From NCBI GenBank assembly GCA_030156255.1, contig JASGMV010000021.1:1-56978 (forward strand): a stretch of DNA of 56,978 bases, given 5' to 3'. The stretch is from Desulfovibrionales bacterium. GTDB taxonomy: Bacteria > Desulfobacterota > Desulfovibrionia > Desulfovibrionales > Desulfovibrionaceae. Made by a program: the position numbers and the translations under genes. Each line of letters opens with the position of its first letter. Positions within the stretch are counted from its first letter, which is position 1. Of the stretch, positions 45,052 to 53,815 are shown one piece after another. Under the pieces are notes generated by a model. The model worked only from the letters and a program-made list of their open reading frames with translations, did not search any database and was not told the origin of the DNA.

Positions 45052-46788
45052 GTGCTAACTTTTAATACGGCGGCGCACCGGCTGCCCGCAACAACAATAC
45101 TGTTCTTTTTCGTGGTTCTTGCGTCCGTTCCGGCCTTCGGCGCCGCGGGCGACAAGCTTTGGGAGTTCGAGGCGGAAAGCTCTTTCGGCTTCTCCTCTCC
45201 CGCCATCTCGCAAAACGGAACCATCTACGTCGGGTCGCAGGACGGCAATCTCTACGCCCTCACGCCGAACGGCGAAAAAGAATGGGCGTTCGACACAGGA
45301 GACATCATCGATTCCTCCCCTGCCGTCTCACCGAACGGAACCATCTACGTAGGCTCAGTCAACGGCAAACTCTACGCCATCACTCCGGCCGGACAAGAAG
45401 AGTGGGCGTTCCCCACGGGGGACGACATCGTCTCCTCACCGGCCCTGGACGCCAATGGAACGATTTTCGTGGGATCGTACAGCGACAACTTGTACGCCAT
45501 CCGGCCCGACGGAAGCCAGAAGTGGGCGTTCGACACGGGAGCCGATATCGTTTCCTCTCCAGCCGTCTCGAAAAACGGAACCGTCTACGTCGGCTCCGAA
45601 AATTTTAAGATCTACGCCCTTACTCCCAGCGGCGTGAAGGAATGGGAATATACCGCAAGCGATGCAGTCTTCGGCTCCCCGGCCATTTCTCCAGATGGCG
45701 ATATCTATATCGGCTCGGACGATCATTCGCTCTATGCGCTTGCGCCGAACGGCGCCAAGAAGTGGAGCGTCTCGACGAACCTCGCGATTTGCTCGGCGCC
45801 GGCCATCTCCGCCAACGGAACCATCTACGTCGGGTCGTACGATTTCGCGCTCTACGCCATCACGCCGGACGGCCAGGTGGAGTGGGAATACCTGACCAGC
45901 TCGTTTATCGAATCCTCCCCGGCCATCGCCGAAGATGGAACCATTTTTGTGGGCTCATGGGACGGCAGACTCCACGCCGTCTCGCCCGATGGGAAAAGAA
46001 AGTGGGTGTTCCCGAAGTCATATGAAGATTTGCCTCTGTTTCACGCCATGGAGTCCTCTCCGGCCATCGGCAAGGATGGGACCGTCTACATAGGGTCGTT
46101 CGACAACAAATTTTACGCCATCGAGGGCGGCGCCGGCGGGCTGACGAACAGCCGCTGGCCGTGTTTCCATCAGAACCGCCAGAACACCGGAAGATACAAG
46201 GACGGCGTCGACCCCGTTCCCAATCAAGTAGCGGAGATCGTCATCAAGGAGACGAATTCCACGGCCGTTCGCGGCTGGGAGCTAGAGCATGGGTACGGGC
46301 TCGATCATTACGAACCCGTCGCGCAAGTAAAGGCTTTCCGGGCCAGCGTCTCTCCCCAGGGCGCCGTCTGCAAATTCCGCTTTGAACTGTCGGGCATGAA
46401 CGAAGCGATCTCCTCCTTGCGTCTTTTCAAGCTTTTCGACTCCGACGGAACCTACCGCAGCTTCAACGAGTACGCCGGCGGCGACGCCGCGGCCGACGGA
46501 GCCTGGTGGATCACCGACGCCAACAACAATTATCTCGGCTCCGGCCGCAGGTTGGAGCCGGATCAGGTCTATTTCCTTGTCTTTTGCATCCAGGACAACG
46601 GCCCCTTCGACGCCGACGCCTCCCTCGGGGCCCTCCTGGACCCGGTCGTCCTGGCGAGGTACGATTCCGGACCTTCCGGATGCGTCATGGCGTCCGGTCG
46701 CGACGCCTCCCCGGACTGGCTGCTGATCGCCCTGTTTCCCTTGCTTTTTGCGCTGCGAAGTATGACGATAGGCAAAACGCCAAAGTAA
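45052..46788 (+). CDS. Exported PQQ-like beta-propeller protein with C-terminal sorting-like tail
   Basis: 578 residues from a GTG preceded by GGAG. A signal peptide ends near AFG (residue 29). Residues 33-370 contain about eight repeats of roughly 40 residues with the pattern SSPAIS.NGTIYVGS.DG.LYAI.P.G...W, a beta-propeller of the PQQ-dehydrogenase/BamB type, here without evident cofactor residues. A second beta-rich domain covers about 390-540. The last 40 residues (SGC..., then PDWLLIALFPLLFALRS and basic residues) look like a Cys-containing C-terminal sorting tripartite signal similar to Synergist-CTERM types. It is probably surface-attached. Confidence 0.75.
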   Translation: MLTFNTAAHRLPATTILFFFVVLASVPAFGAAGDKLWEFEAESSFGFSSPAISQNGTIYVGSQDGNLYALTPNGEKEWAFDTGDIIDSSPAVSPNGTIYVGSVNGKLYAITPAGQEEWAFPTGDDIVSSPALDANGTIFVGSYSDNLYAIRPDGSQKWAFDTGADIVSSPAVSKNGTVYVGSENFKIYALTPSGVKEWEYTASDAVFGSPAISPDGDIYIGSDDHSLYALAPNGAKKWSVSTNLAICSAPAISANGTIYVGSYDFALYAITPDGQVEWEYLTSSFIESSPAIAEDGTIFVGSWDGRLHAVSPDGKRKWVFPKSYEDLPLFHAMESSPAIGKDGTVYIGSFDNKFYAIEGGAGGLTNSRWPCFHQNRQNTGRYKDGVDPVPNQVAEIVIKETNSTAVRGWELEHGYGLDHYEPVAQVKAFRASVSPQGAVCKFRFELSGMNEAISSLRLFKLFDSDGTYRSFNEYAGGDAAADGAWWITDANNNYLGSGRRLEPDQVYFLVFCIQDNGPFDADASLGALLDPVVLARYDSGPSGCVMASGRDASPDWLLIALFPLLFALRSMTIGKTPK

Positions 46789-46912
46789 CGGCGGGCTCGA
46801 AAAACGAACGCCGTCCTCCTTGCGTCTTTGCCTATTCTTAGCGACCGATCAGAGCCGGCTGCGCACGGTGAAGCGATCCGGCGCAGCCGACGCATCATTT
46901 TGGAGGAACACC

Positions 46913-48532
46913 ATGCCCACTGTCCGCGACGTCACCTTCGATCTGTTGCGGCGCCTGGAGCTGACGACCATCGTCGGCAATCCGGGCTCCACCGAAGAGA
47001 CCTTTCTGCAAAATCTGCCAAGCGATTTCACCTATGTCCTCGCCCTTCAGGAATCCAGCGTCGTCGGCGTCGCCGACGGACTGTCCCAAGGCTTGAAAAA
47101 ACCCGTGCTCGTGAACCTGCACACTTCGGCCGGCCTGGGCAACGCCATGGGGGCCCTCACCGCTTCCTACATCAGCAAAACGCCGCTCATCGTCACCGCC
47201 GGGCAGCAGACCCGCGAAATGCTCTTTCTCGAACCGTACCTCACCAATGTCGAAGCCGTGGAGGCGCCCAGGCCGTGGGTCAAATGGAGCTACGAGCCCA
47301 TTCGTCCGCAAGACGTCCCCGCCGCCTTCATGCGGGCCTACATCACGGCCGTGCAGCAGCCCACCGGCCCCGTGTTCCTGTCCCTGCCCCTGGACGACTG
47401 GGACGTGGAAATGGAGGCCGTCGATGTGTTCCGCACCGCAGCCCTGCGCGTGGCCCCGGACCCGGAGCGCTTGGCGGACTTCGCCCAACGCGCCAACCAA
47501 AGCAAAAATCCCGTGCTGATCTACGGCGGCGACGTCGCCCGCAGCAACGCCTGGGAGGAGGGGATCGCCTTCGCCGAAAAGCTGCAGGCGCCGGTGTGGT
47601 GCGAACGATTCCAGGAAATCGTCCCCTTCCCCCACGACCACCCGCTCTACGCGGGAACGCTGCCCCCGGCCGTGGGTCCGCTCGGCCAGGCTCTCAAAGG
47701 GCATGACCTGATCATCGCCGTCGGCGCCTGCGTCTTCCGGTACTACCCCTGGGCGCCCGGCTCGTATCTGCCCGAGGGAGCGAGCGTCATCCAGGTGACG
47801 GACGATCCGCACGAGGCGGCCAAGGCCGTGGCCGGCGACAGCCTGATCAGCGACAGCAAAATCGCGCTCGTCGAATTGTCCCGGCGCATCGACCGGCGCA
47901 GCGGAGCATCGGTCGGCCGGACGCCGCGCAAGACGGACGACGAGCTTCCCGCGCAACCGCAATATCCGCTGAAGGCCAAACAACTGTTCGGGGTCCTCTC
48001 GAAGCACGCCCCCGAGTCCTACATTCTGGTCAATGAATCCCCGTCCAACCTCGAGGCCCTGCGCAGGACAGGGCTCGGGACCATCCGCAACCCGGACAGC
48101 TACTACATGACGGGCTCCGGCGCCCTCGGCTGGGGCATGCCGGCCGCGGTGGGGCTGGCCCTCGCCGAGAAGCAAACCGGCCGCAACCGCCCGGTCATCG
48201 CCATTATCGGCGACGGCTCCTACCAATACTCGCCCCAAGCCGTCTGGACGGCGGTGCAGCACGGCCTGCACGTCGTGTTCGTGGTGCTGCAAAACGAGCA
48301 GTACGCCATCCTGAAGGCTTTCGCGCTGCAGGAAAACACGCCCAACATTCCGGGGCTCGATATCCCGGGCATCGACATCGCCTCGCTGGGCAAAGGCTAC
48401 GGCGCCGACGCCCGCTACGCGAAAACCGTCGAAGAAATCGAAACAAGCTTCCAGCGCGCGCTGGACGGCGCAGGCGTGAGCGTCATCGCCGTTCCCATCG
48501 ACAAACGGTTCGGCGCGTTACTGAGCGAATAA
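46913..48532 (+). CDS. mdlC: Benzoylformate decarboxylase-like ThDP enzyme
   Basis: 539 residues aligned from end to end with Pseudomonas MdlC from memory. The conserved residues Ser26 (NPGST), Glu47 (ALQES) and His70 (NLHTS) sit at identical positions, and the ThDP/Mg motif GDGSYQYSPQAVWTA is present near 432. The second catalytic His, in FRYHQY of the Pseudomonas enzyme (His281), is Tyr278 here (FRYYPW), so the substrate or activity may differ. The expected reaction is decarboxylation of an aromatic 2-oxo acid to an aldehyde. TGGAGG precedes the ATG. No mandelate-pathway genes are adjacent. Confidence 0.8.
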   Translation: MPTVRDVTFDLLRRLELTTIVGNPGSTEETFLQNLPSDFTYVLALQESSVVGVADGLSQGLKKPVLVNLHTSAGLGNAMGALTASYISKTPLIVTAGQQTREMLFLEPYLTNVEAVEAPRPWVKWSYEPIRPQDVPAAFMRAYITAVQQPTGPVFLSLPLDDWDVEMEAVDVFRTAALRVAPDPERLADFAQRANQSKNPVLIYGGDVARSNAWEEGIAFAEKLQAPVWCERFQEIVPFPHDHPLYAGTLPPAVGPLGQALKGHDLIIAVGACVFRYYPWAPGSYLPEGASVIQVTDDPHEAAKAVAGDSLISDSKIALVELSRRIDRRSGASVGRTPRKTDDELPAQPQYPLKAKQLFGVLSKHAPESYILVNESPSNLEALRRTGLGTIRNPDSYYMTGSGALGWGMPAAVGLALAEKQTGRNRPVIAIIGDGSYQYSPQAVWTAVQHGLHVVFVVLQNEQYAILKAFALQENTPNIPGLDIPGIDIASLGKGYGADARYAKTVEEIETSFQRALDGAGVSVIAVPIDKRFGALLSE

Positions 48533-48543
48533 CCGCCAACGAA

Positions 48544-48580
48544 AAAGTCCGGAGAAGGAGTTCCTTCCCCGGACTTTCTT
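48544..48580 (+). terminator. Terminator after the decarboxylase gene
   Basis: An outer stem aaagtccgg/ccggacttt and an inner stem gaagga/tccttc form a 15-bp hairpin, followed by cttt. Confidence 0.8.
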
Positions 48581-48598
48581 TCACAACCGCCCTGTCGA

Positions 48599-49006
48599 TC
48601 AGTTCTCTCCGCTCTGGCTTTTCTTGTCGATCTTCTGAATCAAATCCAGCAGCAGCAACACCAAACTCAAGTCCTTCCGGTTCAAAGGACTGATCTTCTC
48701 CGTGACGGCTTCTTTCAAGCTCTGGGCAGGCTCGCCCAAATCGGCGCCGGCGTCGCCGTTTTCCCGCCGAACCGCTTCCTCGATCAAGTCCAGGAGCATC
48801 ATTTCCCATTCTCCCCCGTAGGGAAGATGGTGCCACAAAATGTCTCGCATCCGCAGCGACGCCCAGACCACGTTGTCCAGGCGGCTCCAGTTCCGTGTCC
48901 AGATGTCCGCGTCATGCACGCGCGGACGAGGATAAATCCTATCCCTAACCCCTGCCTGTTCGGCCTTCCTGGCCCGGTAGTCCGCCAAGGCAATGACGGC
49001 TCCCAT
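48599..49006 (-). CDS. Hypothetical protein with helical C-terminal region
   Basis: 135 residues, soluble. It starts MGAVIALADYRARKAEQAG after a strong AAGGAGGTG site; the frame continues far upstream but only as the antisense of the glycosyltransferase gene. The middle is Trp-rich (WTRNWSRLDNVVWASLRMRDILWHH) and the C-terminus is leucine-rich (LSLVLLLLDLIQKIDKK). I do not recognise a family. It is transcribed convergently with the decarboxylase gene and divergently from the glycosyltransferase gene at 49208. Confidence 0.65.
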   Translation of the reverse strand: MGAVIALADYRARKAEQAGVRDRIYPRPRVHDADIWTRNWSRLDNVVWASLRMRDILWHHLPYGGEWEMMLLDLIEEAVRRENGDAGADLGEPAQSLKEAVTEKISPLNRKDLSLVLLLLDLIQKIDKKSQSGEN

Positions 49007-49207
49007 GCGCACCTCCTTGTCGTAGCCCGAAATCGGCGGGCCAAAGCGGGGGTTCTCCCCTCCCCGGCCTTTCGCGGCCCCGCCGATTCCGGTCCGCCCT
49101 TCCTTATTCGGACGTCCTGGGAAAAACTTGAGGCCTCCGGGACAAGGGCCAAAGGGGCTTCTTGCAAACCCGGCGGCGCATGCTACAACGGGGGCGGAGG
49201 CGATATC

Positions 49208-50173
49208 ATGCGCGTACTGATGCTTGCGGAAAACGACCCGGCCGGCGCGGCCGGCGCCCTGAGCCGGGCGCTGCGGCGCCACCACGGCGTGGAGGCGAGA
49301 CTCTGCACCCTGCAGACTCGCTACAATCATGGCTGGGAAAAAGATCTGCACCTCCCGGACCTCGACGCGGACGGCCTGGACGAACTGGCCGACCTGTTCC
49401 ACTCCTGCGACATTCTGCATTTCCACATGACCGTAGACGAAGACACCCCTTTCGGCCCCTTTCTTCCCAAGGACTATCTGGCCGGAAAAACCATCGTCCA
49501 CCACCATCACGGGCATCACGACTTTCGGGGACATCCGGAGAAATATCGAAAAAAATACGCCGAACGCGGCCGGTCCCATCTGCTGGTCAGCACGCCGGAC
49601 TTGCTGCGCCTGCTGCCGAACGCAAGCTGGCAGCCCAACCTGGTCCCCATCCGCGACCCGCGCTTCCTCCCCATGGAGGACAAACCGCTCGAACCGGCGC
49701 GCATCGTCCATTCTCCGACCCGCAAGGACCTCAAGAACACCCAGGAATTTCTCGACGCGTGCGACAACCTCGAACGCCGGGGACTCCGGTTCGAACTGGA
49801 CCTCATAGACAACGCGCCCAACGATGCATGCCTGGCCCGGAAACGCCGCGCCCACGTGCTGTTCGACCACATGCAAGGCTATTACGGGGTATCCAGCCTG
49901 GAAGGTTTGAGCCAGGGGCTCGCCGTCATCGCAGGCCTCGACGACTGGTGCCGCAGCCGCATCGTCGAATTCACCGGAACCGAGGACCTGCCATGGGCCT
50001 CGGCCTACGACCAACCGGGGCTGGAGCGGATTCTCGCCGGATTCATCAGCGACCCCGCCACGGCCGCGCAGCGCGGGCGAACAAGCCGTTCGTTCATGGA
50101 GCGCTACTGGTCGGATGAAAAGGTCTCGGGCGCGCTGGCCGCATTCTACCGTCGAATTCTTTCCCTCGATTAA
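49208..50173 (+). CDS. GT4-like glycosyltransferase
   Basis: 321 residues. The start MRVLMLAENDPAGAAGALSRAL and the C-terminal segment YYGVSSLEGLSQGLAVIA (the E-x7-E loop region of GT-B enzymes) suggest a retaining glycosyltransferase. A His-rich stretch HHHHGHHDFRGHPEKY occupies about 98-113. No membrane segment is visible. The phosphorylase gene follows after 14 bases, so a role in glycogen or another glucan is plausible but unproven. GGAGG precedes the ATG. Confidence 0.68.
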   Translation: MRVLMLAENDPAGAAGALSRALRRHHGVEARLCTLQTRYNHGWEKDLHLPDLDADGLDELADLFHSCDILHFHMTVDEDTPFGPFLPKDYLAGKTIVHHHHGHHDFRGHPEKYRKKYAERGRSHLLVSTPDLLRLLPNASWQPNLVPIRDPRFLPMEDKPLEPARIVHSPTRKDLKNTQEFLDACDNLERRGLRFELDLIDNAPNDACLARKRRAHVLFDHMQGYYGVSSLEGLSQGLAVIAGLDDWCRSRIVEFTGTEDLPWASAYDQPGLERILAGFISDPATAAQRGRTSRSFMERYWSDEKVSGALAAFYRRILSLD

Positions 50174-50187
50174 CCTTCGGAGCATGC

Positions 50188-52626
50188 ATGGTCCCCTTTT
50201 CCAACGCTTCCGCCGCTCCTTCCGTCTACGATCTGATTGAGGAAATCGCCGGGCGCCTGGTGTCCGACCTGGGCCTGGACCCGAAAAAGGCCGGCGTTCG
50301 GACCTGCCAGCGCGCCTTGGCCTACGCGCTACGGGCGCGTCTGACCCTCGATCGCATCCGGCGCAAACGCTTCGAGAAGGACCACCCTGGCCGCATCGCC
50401 TACATCCTCTGTCCGGAGCTGCTGCCCGGCCCCCTGCTCGGCCAGATTCTGGACGCCCTGGACCTCTCCGGAACAGCGGCCGAGGCCCTGAAGCATTACG
50501 GCGTGAGCCTTGAACAAGCGCTGGCCGCGGAGCCCGATCCCAGTCTGGGCGCCGGCGGCGTGGGCCGGCTCATGGCCGACCTTCTGGAGGCTTCGGCCAG
50601 CCTGGGCCTGCCGGTTTACGCCTACGGACTGCGCTACGAATACGGCGGCTTTCGCCAAGCCATCGAAGACGGCGAACAAGTGGAATCGCCCGACGGCTGG
50701 CTCCATTACGGCAATCCATGGGAACACGTCCGACGCGACGTTTCCTACCTGGTGCGCTTCTACGGCGGCGAGGACGGCGAAAAAAACGGCTGGCGCGGAA
50801 CGGCCAAGGTCGCGGCCGAGCCGTGCGACATGCTGCTGCCCGGCCGCCGGGGAGGACGCGAGATCAAACTGCGCCTGTGGAGCGCACGGCCGAGCCGTCG
50901 TTTCAATATCGATCCGTCCGGCGACTACATCCGGTCCATGCAGGACACGGTGCGCGTGGAGTCCATCTCCAAGGTCCTGTTCCCCGAAGACGCCGCGAGC
51001 CAGAACCGGCCGCTGCGCTTGCTGCAGGAGCACTTTTTCGTTTCGGCGAGTCTGCAAGACATCCTGCGCAGATTCGAAAAAAGCGGCCAACCGGCGAAAA
51101 AGCTGGCCGAGGCGGCCATGGTCCACCTCCACGAGACCCGGGGCGCCCTGGCCGTCGCCGAAATGATGCGGCTGCTCGTGGACGAACGAGGCGTGGGCTG
51201 GAGCGAAGCCAAGGACGTCTGCCGCCGCCTCTTCGCGTATACCTGCCACACCCTGGCGCCGGAGTCCCATCTGCGGTGGCCCGTGGACCTGCTGGAGGAG
51301 GTTCTGCCCCGCCACCTGAGCATCATCTACCAGCTCAATCACGATCACCTGGAGGCGGCCCGCAACGAACGCACTCTGTCGGATACGGAGATTGCGAGAC
51401 TGTCGATGATCGAAGAAACTCCCGTCAAACGGGTTCGCATGGCCCACCTCGCCTTCGCCGTCTCGGGCAAAACGACCGGCGTCTCATCCTCCCAGGTCGA
51501 GGCGTTGCGGCAAGGCCCGTTCCGGGAGCTCGACCAAAGGTATCCGGGCCGGCTCACGACCACGGCCAACGGGGTCTCCCATCGGGTCTGGCTGCTGCAG
51601 TCCAACCCGGACCTGGCCGAAATCATCACCAATAGCATCGGGCCGGCGTGGATCAAGGACCCGGCCCGTTTGGCGGAGTTGATCCCCCTGGCCCACGAAC
51701 CGAATTTCCAAAGCGCCTGGCGGTCGGCTCGACGGCGGGCCAAGCTGCGGCTTTGCGCCGAATTGGAGACCAGCCTGGGGATTCACAGCGATCCGAACCG
51801 TCTTTTCGACGTCCACGTACAGCCCGTACAAGCCGGAAAACGGCAACTCCTTAACATTCTTCACGTGTTATGGGTCTATGAAACCATCAAAAGCAACCCG
51901 TCCTATCGGCCCGCGCCGCGCCTGAAAATCTTCGCAGGCAAGGCCGCGCCCTCGGCCTGGCTGGATAAGCTTGTCATCCGTCTCATCCACCTCGCGGCCC
52001 GGACGATCAACGCCGACCCGCGGGCGAACCAGCTGCTCCAGGTGGCCTTTTTGCCCGACTACCGCGTCTCCCTGGCCAAAAGAATCGTCCCGGCCGCGGA
52101 CCTCTTCCAGCAAATCGCCCTGGCCGGAACGGAAGGTTCGGGAACGGGCAACATGAAATTCACCATGAACGGCGCCCTGGTGCTCGGAACGCCCGACGGC
52201 GCCAATCTGGCCATCCGCGACGAACTCGGCGCGGACGGGACGTTCTTGTTCGGGCTCACGGGCCAGGAGGCGGCGGCGCTGCGAAGCTCCGGCTATGACG
52301 CGGCGGCGTTCGCCGAAAGCGACGAGCGCATTCGGCTCGTGCTGGAGGCGTTGCGCTCCAACCGGTTCGGAAACGGCCAGCCGAACCGGTTGCAACCGTT
52401 GATCGACGCATTGACGCGAGAGGGCGATCCGACGCTTGTCTGGCCCGACTTCGGACCGTACCTGGAAGCCCAATGCCGCGTGGAAAAACTTTGGACGCAA
52501 CAGGACCGGTGGCTCGCCGCGTCCATCCAGGCCGTGGGGCATGCGGCCCGGTTCAGCGCGGACCGGTTGGCGCAGGAGCTGGCTGCGAAAACCTGGAGCG
52601 TTTCATCGCGAAATTTATCATCCTAA
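50188..52626 (+). CDS. Divergent glycogen/alpha-glucan phosphorylase homologue
   Basis: 812 residues, full length for GT35. Family landmarks are present: YGLRYEYGGFRQAIEDGEQVE near 150-170, AYTCHT near 350, LPRHLSIIYQLN, and the PLP-binding Lys657 in GTGNMKF, with GTEGSG before it. The catalytic phosphate-site block that reads KRIHEYKRQ in known phosphorylases is QPVQAGKRQ here (545-553), so the equivalents of Lys568, Arg569 and His571 of the rabbit enzyme are lost, and NVNGVA..HS and TNGVTPRRW are also altered. PLP binding seems kept while phosphorolysis is doubtful. It forms an operon with the glycosyltransferase gene. Confidence 0.85.
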   Translation: MVPFSNASAAPSVYDLIEEIAGRLVSDLGLDPKKAGVRTCQRALAYALRARLTLDRIRRKRFEKDHPGRIAYILCPELLPGPLLGQILDALDLSGTAAEALKHYGVSLEQALAAEPDPSLGAGGVGRLMADLLEASASLGLPVYAYGLRYEYGGFRQAIEDGEQVESPDGWLHYGNPWEHVRRDVSYLVRFYGGEDGEKNGWRGTAKVAAEPCDMLLPGRRGGREIKLRLWSARPSRRFNIDPSGDYIRSMQDTVRVESISKVLFPEDAASQNRPLRLLQEHFFVSASLQDILRRFEKSGQPAKKLAEAAMVHLHETRGALAVAEMMRLLVDERGVGWSEAKDVCRRLFAYTCHTLAPESHLRWPVDLLEEVLPRHLSIIYQLNHDHLEAARNERTLSDTEIARLSMIEETPVKRVRMAHLAFAVSGKTTGVSSSQVEALRQGPFRELDQRYPGRLTTTANGVSHRVWLLQSNPDLAEIITNSIGPAWIKDPARLAELIPLAHEPNFQSAWRSARRRAKLRLCAELETSLGIHSDPNRLFDVHVQPVQAGKRQLLNILHVLWVYETIKSNPSYRPAPRLKIFAGKAAPSAWLDKLVIRLIHLAARTINADPRANQLLQVAFLPDYRVSLAKRIVPAADLFQQIALAGTEGSGTGNMKFTMNGALVLGTPDGANLAIRDELGADGTFLFGLTGQEAAALRSSGYDAAAFAESDERIRLVLEALRSNRFGNGQPNRLQPLIDALTREGDPTLVWPDFGPYLEAQCRVEKLWTQQDRWLAASIQAVGHAARFSADRLAQELAAKTWSVSSRNLSS

Positions 52627-52748
52627 ACCTCTGAAGTTTTCACAATCGTGACCTTCTGGTGACGCGACCTCATCAACAATTCGCATAGGATGGAGTCATC
52701 GCTATACTTGTACAGCCTTTCCGAGGGCTGGCATTCGAGGTCGCCGCC

Positions 52749-53525
52749 ATGCTTTTGCCATCGAAATCGGATCGCCTTGAGAGGCTCATGGCCTCCCGAG
52801 TCAACGAACTTTTACGCCAAAATCAGCAACTGGAGCAGGCGGTGCGGGCTCGCGACACCTTCCTGGCCACGCTGAGCCACGATCTGCGAAGCCCTCTGAC
52901 CGGCCAACTCGCCCTTATGACAGCCCTGCTGGAGCGCATGGACGGCATGGACCCGGCCAAGATACGGGAGATGGTGGAAAGCATGCACGCTTCCAGCGTC
53001 AATCTTTACAATTTGCTGGAAAATTTGCTGCAATGGACCGCCCTGCGCAACGGCGAGGTCGGGCTCACCGCCAGTAAAGTGGAGATCGAGCCGGCCGCGG
53101 CCGCAGCCATGCGCCTCCACCAACCCTCGGCCGCGCAAAAAAACATCCGGCTTTCTTGCGACATCTCCGAAGAGATCGCGGCCTTCGCCGACCGCCGCGT
53201 GGTCGAGACCGTGCTGCGCAACCTGATTTCCAACGCGGTGAAGTTCACCCCGCCGGGGGGCGTCGTGCGCATCTCCAGCGTTGAAAGCGGCTACAAGGTC
53301 AAGCTGACCGTGTCGGACACCGGCCCTGGAATGGACCGAAGCCGGCTTCAAAGCATCAACCTCGGCGGCTACGCGCAGTCCGGCCTGGGATCCATCGGCG
53401 AAAGCGGCGCGGGGCTCGGCCTGGTGCTCTGCAACGAGCTGCTTTCAAAATACGGAGGCCGGCTCTCGGTGGAGAACGCGCCGGACCACGGCTGCTCCTT
53501 CAGCTTCCACCTGCCCAAAGCTTAG
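52749..53525 (+). CDS. Orphan soluble histidine kinase
   Basis: 258 residues with only the kinase core: a short coiled N-terminus, HisKA with the phosphoacceptor His in LSHDLRSPL (about residue 44), and an ATPase domain with NLISNAVKF, DTGPGM and GAGLGL boxes. It has no membrane segment and no sensor domain, so the signal must come from a partner. No response regulator is adjacent. The ATG lacks a strong ribosome binding site (GAGG about 9 bases upstream). The repeat element copy B begins 11 bases after its stop. Confidence 0.85.
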   Translation: MLLPSKSDRLERLMASRVNELLRQNQQLEQAVRARDTFLATLSHDLRSPLTGQLALMTALLERMDGMDPAKIREMVESMHASSVNLYNLLENLLQWTALRNGEVGLTASKVEIEPAAAAAMRLHQPSAAQKNIRLSCDISEEIAAFADRRVVETVLRNLISNAVKFTPPGGVVRISSVESGYKVKLTVSDTGPGMDRSRLQSINLGGYAQSGLGSIGESGAGLGLVLCNELLSKYGGRLSVENAPDHGCSFSFHLPKA

Positions 53526-53536
53526 CGTAGGTTGGT

Positions 53537-53645
53537 TTTGAAAAATTAGACGGCCCTGCAAGGAGCTGCGAGCAAATCCTCGCCTCGACCTACTTGCAGG
53601 AGGGCTGCGCCAGCCGTGAAGCAATCACTCCAAACGTCAAATGCA
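53537..53645 (+). repeat. Dispersed intergenic repeat, copy B
   Basis: It aligns with copy A (32864-32971) over about 108 bp, in the same orientation and likewise downstream of a minus-strand gene. The hairpin gcaagga...tcctcgc keeps pairing through a G-T wobble where the sequence differs, which hints at conserved RNA structure. The larger nested hairpin seen in copy A is partly decayed. The gap up to 53815 shows nothing else. Confidence 0.62.
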
Positions 53646-53815
53646 TCGAGAGCGGAGCAAAGGCGTCGAAGCAAGGAAGGCCCCGAAAAAAGCCGGGCGT
53701 TTCACCTGGCGGCGGCCTCGCCTCGCCGGACGCTGCACCCGCGAGGCGCAGAGGATTCAGGCGTGGTCCGGTCGGCGCAACCAGCGGGCGCTCCGGCGCA
53801 GCCTCCCGCGCCCGG

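Noticed and set aside
49009-50185. Long minus-strand frame opposite the glycosyltransferase gene
   Set aside because: It is the high-GC antisense shadow of the gene at 49208; only the last 135 residues have their own start and ribosome binding site.
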